Assembly: GCA_003354225.1 (NCBI GenBank)
Contig: PIVH01000393.1
Location: 1-5,958, forward strand
DNA: 5,958 nt
Direction of reading: 5' to 3'
Source of the DNA: Globobulimina sp.
Lineage: Eukaryota; Foraminifera; Rotaliida
The notes under the pieces were generated by a model. The model did no database searches. It was given only the letters and a program-made list of their open reading frames with translations, and had not been told where the DNA came from. The stretch's first letter is position 1. The number at the start of each line of letters is the position of its first letter. Shown here piece by piece: positions 1-5,844 of this stretch. The translations under genes and the position numbers were made by a program.

Positions 1-81
1 AAAATTATGCCAAGGTTTCCAGAAATGGAAACAAGGGGGAATTATTTATGCGTTTCAAGATTTTACTGTGAATATAATTAA
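1..81 (+). CDS. possible C-terminal end of an upstream plus-strand gene (partial)
   Basis: Frame 1 is open from the first base to a TAA at 79-81 and would encode 26 residues ending in FYCEYN. The stretch at 1-55 is less AT-rich than the DNA after it, which fits a coding end running into a 3' flank. I recognise no domain. The reverse strand is also open over most of this stretch, and no AATAAA follows closely, so this could equally be non-coding. It is reported as a weak partial candidate only. Confidence 0.25.
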   Translation, partial: KIMPRFPEMETRGNYLCVSRFYCEYN

Positions 82-422
82 ACAGAAACATTTCAACTGA
101 ACGTACTAAATAATGTTATAAAGGAAATTGAAAAAACAATCAACAATTTAATATCAAATGAATTTTTGTCAAAATATAACATGTTAAAATCTGAATTAAT
201 TGGATATTATTACATTTTCAGTTTTTATAACAACAAGTTGTACGAAATTTCGTTGTTATAAAAACTGAAAATGTAATAATACAATCGCAAAAATACAAAA
301 AAAAATTAATTAGCATTAATTTCCCAACAACTATTTTTTAGCTTTCTTCCTTATCGTTTGTGAGGTGATGACACGTACAGATTTTAAGTGAGCTAAAATA
401 TACTACAAATCAGCAACTGATC
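82..422. other. AT-rich intergenic region upstream of the 390-residue gene
   Basis: This stretch has frequent stops in all frames and no convincing gene. It holds the 30-bp inverted repeat at 205-281, A-runs around 294-305, and a T-rich tract ending in TTTTTTAG at 334-341 that resembles a splice acceptor. An in-frame TGA at 369-371 lies upstream of the ATG at 423, so the downstream reading frame cannot extend past it without splicing. The promoter and 5' leader of the downstream gene presumably lie here, but no specific element can be named. Confidence 0.6.
205..281. repeat. perfect 30-bp inverted repeat with 17-nt spacer (hairpin)
   Basis: The left arm (205-234, starting TATTATTACATTTTCAG) and the right arm (252-281) are exact reverse complements over 30 bp. 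They are separated by 17 nt (235-251). A short palindrome, ACGAAATTTCGT, spans 242-253. Pairing stops at both ends: the bases flanking the arms do not match, and I see no target-site duplication. It could be a tiny foldback element, a small-RNA hairpin precursor, or a structure between transcripts. A perfect 30-bp match is far beyond chance even in AT-rich DNA. Confidence 0.9.
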
Positions 423-1595
423 ATGTTCGGATCTCACTCAATCAAATTAATAATTACAAGAGAAGTTGTTGATAATAGATTAAAAATCAAAACGCCAGTT
501 ATGCGAACATTATCTGAAATTTATGATTCGTATCCAATATTTATGCCAGAAACAGAATTAACAGATGAACCCGTTGGATCACCATCACCTCCATCACACA
601 AACACAGTGATGATATTAGCACAGACATGACAGAATTAGGAACTTCTAACGATTATATAAATAAACAGTTACTCAAAGTAATGGATGGATTGGATATCCC
701 TCAGCATGTACGGCCAAACATGTATCTTTTAAGTAAAGCACAGAAATTAACCATGATCCAACAATATAATCGAAACAAAAATGGCATATCAATGCCAAAC
801 GTAACCAATGTAAAACATGGCACAACCATGAAATTACCAGAGAGCGATCACAAAGAAAAGATAAAATATGAAAACAGTTTGGAATCGGAGATTGAGAGAA
901 ATACAAATTCTCTACGTTTTCAATTAAAAATGGCAGTCACAGCCAGAATGCCAAATGTTTTGAAAATGGCAGCAACGTCGAAGGTGCATTCAAAAGCAGC
1001 AAAAGTGAGTTCGCGAGCTGTGTTTGTAGACCTTAAGGAATTTTACAAAATATGGAGATGCTTACAATCAGATCTGTTGTTGAACTCTATTTTGATTTTA
1101 TCGGATTTTAAATATGAATGGATATTACAACCAACGACAATAACTGGTGATTATCATTACATTTTGCATGACAATGTGTTTAGGAATTTATTAAAATGGA
1201 AATACGAACAAGGATTGTTATTCATTGCGGATAGAACAAATAAGGCGCAGTATTTTGGTAAACGTTTTTATTTCAAACAATCATTTTGGAGCAGGTTATC
1301 GAATGAATTATGCTGTTTATCGGATATTTATCAACCGTTGATGTTAGATATTAAATATAAACCATTGACTATAAATGATATACGAAATGGTTTGCAATCT
1401 CAGCATCCAATCAATGTAAATGTAATAAAAGAGATTTTGTATCGTTCCAATCCGTTTACGTTAAATATTTATGAATTGGTTGAGTTCGAAAATGAATTGG
1501 AAGGAAATAATGAATTAAATGATGATGAAGTTGAGCAAGTATTGGATGAAATTGATACTCATTGGAATGGTACACGTGTTGAGGCAAATAAATAA
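423..1595 (+). CDS. uncharacterised 390-residue protein with a formin GBD-like segment
   Basis: This is a single uninterrupted reading frame with ATG at 423, an in-frame TGA upstream at 369-371, and TAA at 1593-1595. No signal peptide or membrane segment is seen. Residues 42-70 are acidic, with Pro/Ser/His. Residues 78-118 have the pattern LLxxxDxLDIPxxxRxxM followed by a Lys and MIQQY, which resembles the start of the formin GTPase-binding domain (Drf_GBD type). The usual formin FH3, FH1 and FH2 parts are not recognisable. Residues 135-160 are charged and probably helical, 160-200 are basic and Ala/Lys/Ser-rich, and 200-350 look globular, rich in aromatics and Leu/Ile. Residues 353-378 form an acidic tail. 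A Rho-GTPase-linked or cytoskeletal role is inference from one motif; otherwise the function is unknown. Codon use is more AT-rich than in the genes to the right. Missing upstream exons cannot be excluded. Confidence 0.8.
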   Translation: MFGSHSIKLIITREVVDNRLKIKTPVMRTLSEIYDSYPIFMPETELTDEPVGSPSPPSHKHSDDISTDMTELGTSNDYINKQLLKVMDGLDIPQHVRPNMYLLSKAQKLTMIQQYNRNKNGISMPNVTNVKHGTTMKLPESDHKEKIKYENSLESEIERNTNSLRFQLKMAVTARMPNVLKMAATSKVHSKAAKVSSRAVFVDLKEFYKIWRCLQSDLLLNSILILSDFKYEWILQPTTITGDYHYILHDNVFRNLLKWKYEQGLLFIADRTNKAQYFGKRFYFKQSFWSRLSNELCCLSDIYQPLMLDIKYKPLTINDIRNGLQSQHPINVNVIKEILYRSNPFTLNIYELVEFENELEGNNELNDDEVEQVLDEIDTHWNGTRVEANK

Positions 1596-1609
1596 ATATA
1601 TATAATAAA
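1591..1609 (+). promoter_or_regulatory. candidate polyadenylation signals (AATAAA)
   Basis: AATAAA occurs at 1591-1596, overlapping the TAA stop of the 390-residue gene, and again at 1604-1609. In AT-rich DNA this hexamer also appears by chance, so the assignment rests on position right at the gene end. A GT-rich tract follows at 1691-1780. Confidence 0.4.
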
Positions 1610-2109
1610 TATGATCGAGGCAAAATATATTTTTGTTAGTTTGTTTCCCATGCATCGATAACAAAAACTCGGTGCTGGATTCTATTTTTATTTGTGTGTT
1701 TTTACTTTTTATTGTGTGTTTCGTTGTGTCGGTAATATATTAAAATATAATTAACTCCTCTCGTTTTTATGTGTGTGTTTTTAATTAATATCATTCTCTC
1801 ATCGATCAATGTCTTCAAAACACTTAATGCCCAGCTTCGAAGATAGTCGGCACAGTGCTAGTTGAAGCAAAAATATTTCACCTGAAGCAAAGTTTATAGA
1901 AATTTCTGTCATTGGACAAATATGAATTGTTGGTAGCAAATTAGAATTAGAAATTTAAAATTATGATATAATACCACCCAAAAAAAAGCAAAGAAAAAAT
2001 AAATGTCAAAACAATATAATGAGAAAGTTATGGTCATGGTTCATCAACACCTAAATCATTAGCTAAACCATAATATGCAACATGTACAAATTAATATTCT
2101 ACAAACTAA
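1596..2109. other. shared 3' flank between two convergent genes
   Basis: About 500 bp lie between the stops of the plus-strand gene ending at 1595 and the minus-strand gene ending at 2110. The first half is T-rich with several TGTGTGT blocks (1691-1780). The second half is A-rich on the plus strand. The only ORF of note is an 18-codon one at 1809-1865 (MSSKHLMPSFEDSRHSAS), inside a locally less AT-rich patch (1825-1862), which I do not call a gene. No tRNA or other structured RNA was recognised. The region most likely holds the two 3' untranslated ends. Confidence 0.55.
1691..1780 (+). promoter_or_regulatory. GT-rich tract downstream of a gene end
   Basis: TGTGTGTT occurs at 1693-1700 and again at 1713-1720, TTGTGT at 1724-1729, and TGTGTGTGTTT at 1770-1780, all in a T-rich background. 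In many eukaryotes a GU-rich element downstream of the cleavage site helps 3' end formation. The location after the AATAAA copies at 1591-1609 fits that role, though the distance (about 85 bp and more) is longer than usual. It may instead be simple low-complexity DNA. Confidence 0.35.
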
Positions 2110-4221
2110 TCATGTCAATAACAAATCCATCGCTGAATTTGATTCAGATTCATTACTCTCAACATCACTTTCGTCAACATCCGATTGTTCACTCTCCATC
2201 CCAGCATTTGATAATTGTCGCGACATCTGGGCAGTTGTCGATTCATAACGTCTGAATCTGGTGGGCCGTAATGACTCACCGTTATGAATCCTAAAATATA
2301 TCCATGCTAAGCAGCCTATCAAAGCCAGCAATCCAACTATAACACCCGCTGCAATACCACCTGCATTAGATTCCTCATCATCATTATATGCATCACCAGA
2401 ATCCACGCTGTCATTAGAATCAACTGCCGTTGGTTCATGCGTTGGTATATATGTCGGTGTGTCAGTAGTTCCATGTGTTGGCGGATGGGTTTGTCCAGCA
2501 GTTAATGGAGGTTTGGTAGGCTTCATTGTTGGTGCTCCGGTTGGAAATGGTGAAGGAGCTGTTGTTGACGCAGTAGGCGATTCCGTTGGTGCCGATGTGG
2601 GTGAATATGTTTGTGGGCCTACTAATGGACTGCGAGTAGGTGATGGTGGACACCATTGATTGCCTAAATCTTGGCCAACTACATCATCACAGTCACAATT
2701 CTCTAAATTATTTGCATAGACGCAATCTGAGAAACAATTTAATTTTGCAATTTTACTGCAACCAATGCATTGACTATAATTCAGATCGTGATAGTACCAA
2801 ATATCACAACGCTCCGGGGATCCAATTCTGGACCACCGTTCACCAGCCATTGAGATGACTGTGCATCATAATAATAATGATTTTCTTTGCATTTCAAATT
2901 ATAATCAGCTTCGTAATTTGACCACTGCCAATCCAGCCATTCCGTGCCAAAATAATAACTGCCCTCTTCCGGTAACCGCAGAAATTTGCCACGTGTTGTC
3001 TCGCAGATAAATGCATATGGTTCGCAAGTTAGTTCCGGCGGGAAATGGTTCGATACAAACATCACTGACCATGAGTTTATACTGAATCCATTGACGACAT
3101 CTCCATTGTTGGACACTGCAACTTCCATTTCATTGGCAGCGCCACCATATAAACTATAACAAGCCACCGGTTTATCGGTGCGATTCACAGAATAATACTC
3201 CAACATCAATGTGAAATATTTGCCTTCCGCATGATAATCGTCAGAAACAATCTTCATTCTTTCATCAAAATGAGCAGCGGATGGCAGCGTATAAGAGATT
3301 TCTTTGGTAAACCGGGAGTAGACCGTATCAACGCCATTCATGCCGGCCACAAAGCCCACGCCCTGATAATCGTAAGCCTTTGCAAAGATAGGCTCGCAAT
3401 GAGCATCCACATAACACGTATTCGCACCACAAATCCCTTCTGATTCGAACCAGCAGCGATCTTCCACACAAAAAGCACTCGCTCTATGACTAAAAGAGCA
3501 ACTCGCAAAAAAATCACAATGCGATCCGCCACCGTATTCTGGTAACACCCAGTCACTAAATCGTAAGTCATGTCATGTATATATCAAATTGCGTAGGAAT
3601 TACAGACATACCATACCATGTAAAATGCGCAGTGATGCCAGGTTCCAGATACCATGACTGATTACATGAATTTTCATCGAATTGTTTAAATCTGGCTGCT
3701 TGATTTGCGTCAGAGTACCAATATAATGGGGATTTGCCTGCCTTCGCATAGCCACAATAGTCGCAGTCCGGACACCAATATGTTCGGCCCGCCCTTGTGT
3801 TTGCTCCAAATATCCATTTCCCCCATTTAAGCTCCAATGTATGGTTGGCAAACATGCGAAATAACTATGGTTTGTATTGTAGTGCAGATAATATTGTATA
3901 TCAGATGTATTTGCTGATACTTACGTTATGGAATGTGTGTTGTGCCTTTTCTTCGCTATTTGGAAAAGCAGATAGTTTCCCGCCCGGTGAAAACATCGGG
4001 CATATTCCACGAAAATAGCACTGTTTGTTTTTAAATGTTGTTTGCCGAATTGTTGAATGAAATATATGTGTAACTGATGGATACACATCAATCATATTAT
4101 ATGGTAGGTTTTTCCCGCCACTATATTTGTTTAATGTGAGTGGATATGATATGGGTATTCCACCAAAAACAATATCCGATAATAGTTGCACCGTATAAAG
4201 CAGCAGCAAGTGATGAACCAT
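2110..4221 (-). CDS. predicted type I membrane protein: Cys-rich ectodomain, Pro/Thr stalk, acidic tail (4 exons)
   Basis: The proposed exons are 4221-3925, 3864-3617, 3555-2798 and 2726-2110. Together they are 1920 nt, or 639 residues plus TGA. The start is the first ATG before a clear signal peptide (residues 1-20, core LLLLYTVQLL). Residues 21-460 are a predicted extracellular part rich in Cys, Trp and Tyr, including CPDCDYC at 130-136, eight Cys within 182-235, and sequons at N106, N167 and N306. Residues 461-534 are a Pro/Thr stalk with repeated PT every 3-5 residues, 537-555 are acidic, and 556-579 are one membrane helix. The cytosolic tail starts basic and ends in an Asp/Glu/Ser cluster. 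I recognise no named domain in the ectodomain, so the ligand or role is unknown; a cell-surface receptor, adhesin or coat protein is inference from architecture. Exons 1-2 join cleanly. The exon 3-4 join is uncertain: an alternative reading is a one-base frameshift near 2816-2819. The gene is convergent with the 423-1595 gene. Confidence 0.75.
2293..2364 (-). other. coding segment for the single transmembrane helix
   Basis: Residues 556-579 of the surface protein form an uninterrupted hydrophobic stretch of 24 residues (core GVIVGLLALIGCLAWIYF). It is preceded by an acidic extracellular segment (DDEESN) and followed by Arg-rich sequence (RPTRFRRYE). Positive charges on the C-terminal side support an outside-to-inside orientation with the tail in the cytosol. 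Confidence 0.85.
2428..2649 (-). repeat. coding Pro/Thr repeat (stalk region)
   Basis: This region encodes residues 461-534, in which a short degenerate unit such as xPT or SPTxAPT recurs about fifteen times (for example YSPTSAPTESPTAST). The DNA is correspondingly repetitive and purine/pyrimidine skewed. It probably forms an extended, O-glycosylated spacer that lifts the ectodomain off the membrane. Such PT-rich linkers are frequent in surface proteins of stramenopile and related protists. The length may vary between alleles. Confidence 0.85.
2727..2797 (-). other. candidate intron 3 of the surface-protein gene (71 bp)
   Basis: On the minus strand the segment starts G|GTACTATC and ends in TTGTTTCTCAG, an AT-rich sequence with a pyrimidine-rich end. 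Removing 71 nt restores the frame between the exon ending at 2798 (...SVVIF) and the exon starting at 2726 (CVYANN). The G|GTAC donor matches both introns of the neighbouring aminotransferase. Against this, the segment is itself open in the downstream frame and would encode a Cys-containing peptide (SQCIGCSKIAKLNCF), so it may be coding if a one-base frameshift near 2816-2819 is the real cause. Confidence 0.55.
3556..3616 (-). other. intron 2 of the surface-protein gene (61 bp)
   Basis: Stops occur in the upstream frame (ATGACATGA), and the downstream frame opens only after them, so an intron is needed here. The best pair is donor TG|GTATGG and acceptor GATTTAG|TGAC, with a possible branch site in GACTTAC. 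The join keeps the frame and creates a Cys codon (TG+T) leading to DWVLPEY. A second donor nine bases on (GTCTGT, 52-bp intron) also keeps the frame but is weaker. Confidence 0.7.
3865..3924 (-). other. intron 1 of the surface-protein gene (60 bp)
   Basis: The donor CATAAC|GTAAGT is a textbook 5' splice site, and the acceptor ACCATAG|TTATTT follows 60 bp later. The intron is phase 0 and AT-rich, and contains in-frame stops. Joining gives HTFHN followed by LFRMFANHT, in frame with the rest of exon 2. Confidence 0.8.
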
Positions 4222-4331
4222 GATCAAACTCTTCGAAATGCGTTTTTCTACAAAAAAAAAGCAAGATGATTAAAATTAGAAGCTACTGTAAATAAAGAAT
4301 ACGCATTTTTTGTATGATGTAAATTTATTTT
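4222..4331 (-). promoter_or_regulatory. 110-bp spacer: aminotransferase 3' end and surface-gene promoter
   Basis: Only 110 bp separate the aminotransferase stop from the next ATG on the same strand. The spacer must hold the 3' untranslated end of one gene and the promoter and leader of the other. It contains AATAAA (minus strand, 4329-4324) and an A/T-rich centre, including a nine-base A-run on the plus strand near 4252-4260. No TATA box at a convincing distance could be singled out. Confidence 0.5.
4324..4329 (-). promoter_or_regulatory. polyadenylation signal AATAAA of the aminotransferase gene
   Basis: On the minus strand AATAAA begins just two bases after the TGA stop (4334-4332). A cleavage site 10-30 bases further on would give a 3' untranslated region of a few tens of bases. 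This matches the AATAAA touching the stop codon of the plus-strand gene at 1591. Confidence 0.45.
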
Positions 4332-5797
4332 TCACTTTTCAGGAACCAAAACACTCCATCCTTTGTATTCCTTTTTGCCATATTGAATATCCAAAATTGT
4401 ATTGAATAATTCGGTGGCGAGTGGTCCGGCATTTGCAGTTTGATCATTTTGATCCAATGGGACAATATAATCTTTCCCTTGAAAGCCGATTTTGTTGACT
4501 GGCGAAACAATGGCTGCCGTACCGGCACCAAAAGATTCAATCATTCGGTTTTCATTGATGGCCTCAATGACTTCAGTCATCGTAAACGGCCGTTCCGTGA
4601 CTTTAAATCTATTCCAATCCCTCGTTAATGTCAACACACAGTCTCTGGTCACACCGGGCAATATTGTACCATCCAGCGGTGCCGTTATTAATTCTTCGTC
4701 GCCGTCTTTATTTTTCCAAAAAAAGAATTGATTCATTGTACCCACTTCAGACACAAAGTGTTCTCCAGTTTGGCTGTCTGGAAATAGCCACATAATTTGT
4801 GTATAGCCAGCTTTAACTGCTTCTTGTTGCGGTTTGATAGTTGGCCCATAATTGCTACCTAAGGAGTTGCACAACAATACAAATAATATAATCATTTGTT
4901 TTTATGCTGTTACCCATTTATAGCAACATAAAAACTAAATAGTTGACAGCAAAAAACATTCAAATTTGCAGATTTCATACATGCATTTTCAAATATGGCG
5001 GTCAAAAATCTGTAAAATATCTGTAGAGAGTGTACCTAATTTCTTATTGCCAACACCGCCCGGCCAGGCACGTACATATTTGTCGGAAGCTAACAAGGAC
5101 ACTGGTTTAAAGCCTTGCGGATAATAAGGACCGACTGGGGAACAAATACAATATAATTTGACATTATGTGCAGCTGCCACGCCAATAAAAGGAAAGGTGG
5201 ATATTATCGTTGGTCTGATATATAACGAAAATCCGTGTTTGCGAGGGATCCAATCACGATCTAAGCGTATCAGCGAATATATACATTCAAGGAATTCCTC
5301 GCCTAAAAAAGTTGGGAAAAATAGTGACTCGCATGAACTATTTAAGCGTTGCATGTTCTTTTCTGGTCGAAATAAACGTATTCTATCATTATCATCAATG
5401 TATGCTTTCATTCCTTCATTTTAAATGTTTGTTTAATGTGTCGGCGCTGTGCAAGGATATTGGTGCATGGTTGCGTACCTTCGAATGCTTCCAAAGCGTA
5501 ATGAAGTGCGGAGGCAGCTGGGTCGAGTTGGAATGGGCCGTATGGTTTAATCAGCGGATCATGCCATCCATAGTCATTTGTCCAATCGATTTCAAGTAAA
5601 TGATCTGTGAATTCCTTACCAAATTGTAGCTCATTGTAGGGTGATTTTGGTTTTCCATTTTGGGTTTGATCAATTCTTAACAAACTTGAATTCAATTCGT
5701 TCAATGTTGGTGGAACTTGCATTGTTCCGCCGGTGTTGCATCGTATGCTTTGATAGGTTGGTTTAAGATGGCAGATCCTTGTTACTCTCTTCAACAT
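4332..5797 (-). CDS. BCAT: branched-chain amino acid aminotransferase (3 exons)
   Basis: This enzyme reversibly transaminates Leu, Ile and Val with 2-oxoglutarate, using PLP (fold type IV). The exons are 5797-5479, 5413-5036 and 4858-4332: 1224 nt, 407 residues plus TGA. The start is the first ATG after an in-frame TGA at 5809-5807. Residues 1-24 are basic (MLKRVTRICHLK) with no acidic residue, which suggests a mitochondrial presequence. Family motifs in order: FGKEFTDHLLEIDW (59-72), ALHYALEAFEGMKAY (97-111), RLFRP (119-123, Arg122 for PLP phosphate), YIRP (171-174), RAWPGGVGNKKLGSNYGPT (221-239) with Lys231 as the expected Schiff-base lysine and Tyr236, EVGTMN (270-275), GTILPGV (296-302) and GAGTAA (343-348). 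Length fits eukaryotic BCATs. The redox CxxC of mammalian enzymes is absent (AAIVS here), and the usual KLGGNYG is KLGSNYG. The next gene on the left lies 110 bp away; a ubiquitin-ligase gene diverges 47 bp upstream. Confidence 0.96.
4859..5035 (-). other. intron 2 of the aminotransferase gene (177 bp)
   Basis: The donor TTAG|GTACAC and acceptor CTCCTTAG|GTAGC define a phase-1 intron interrupting the codon after NKKL. Joining gives KLGSNYGPT, which aligns with the family's active-site loop. It is the longest intron here, AT-rich with stops in all frames, and contains an imperfect stem-loop at 4898-4935. Confidence 0.92.
4898..4935. repeat. imperfect inverted repeat inside aminotransferase intron 2
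   Basis: GTTTTTATG (4898-4906) pairs perfectly with CATAAAAAC (4927-4935). After one mismatch, a further five pairs, one of them G-T, extend the stem towards a short loop. It may simply be chance in AT-rich DNA or an intron-folding element. Confidence 0.5.
5414..5478 (-). other. intron 1 of the aminotransferase gene (65 bp)
   Basis: The donor GAAG|GTACGC and acceptor AAATGAAG|GAATG flank a phase-1 intron. Removing it joins EAFEG to MKAYIDD, exactly the continuity seen across the family (FEGMKA). Translation through the intron would stop, so splicing is required. Confidence 0.93.
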
Positions 5798-5844
5798 TAT
5801 TTGATATCAATAAAAACTGAGGTTACAAAAAACATTGAAAGGAA
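5798..5844. promoter_or_regulatory. 47-bp divergent intergenic region (bidirectional promoter candidate)
   Basis: The start codons of the aminotransferase (5797, minus) and the RING-CH gene (5845, plus) are back to back with 47 bp between them. The stretch is AT-rich, and in-frame stops on each side (TGA at 5807-5809 for the minus gene, TGA at 5836-5838 for the plus gene) support both starts. Either the two promoters are very small or each promoter extends into the other gene. Confidence 0.6.

Noticed and set aside
1809-1865. 18-codon ORF MSSKHLMPSFEDSRHSAS in the convergent 3' flank
   Set aside because: Too short, no splice site linking it to more coding sequence, and it lies between two gene ends; no support beyond an ATG and a stop.
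2459-2659. Open plus-strand frame rich in Val and Gly opposite the PT stalk
   Set aside because: It is the antisense shadow of the repetitive Pro/Thr coding sequence; the minus-strand frame has the full architecture.
2812-2843. 32-nt mini-intron with GT-AG ends that would also restore the frame at the exon 3-4 junction
   Set aside because: Half the length of the other introns and GC-rich with coding-like content; the 71-bp candidate has better ends.
3556-3607. Alternative 52-bp version of surface-gene intron 2 using a GTCTGT donor
   Set aside because: Keeps the frame but has a weaker donor and shorter length than the GTATGG version; not fully excluded.
4222-4227. Start of the surface protein two codons earlier at a TTG
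   Set aside because: Eukaryotic nuclear genes use ATG almost always, and the ATG at 4221 directly precedes the signal peptide.
4236-4310. 8-bp inverted repeat AAATGCGT / ACGCATTT in the 110-bp spacer
   Set aside because: Short arms and a long spacer in AT-rich DNA; likely chance.
5158-5424. Plus-strand open frames across aminotransferase exon 2
   Set aside because: Antisense shadows; the minus strand carries conserved BCAT motifs and clean splice sites.
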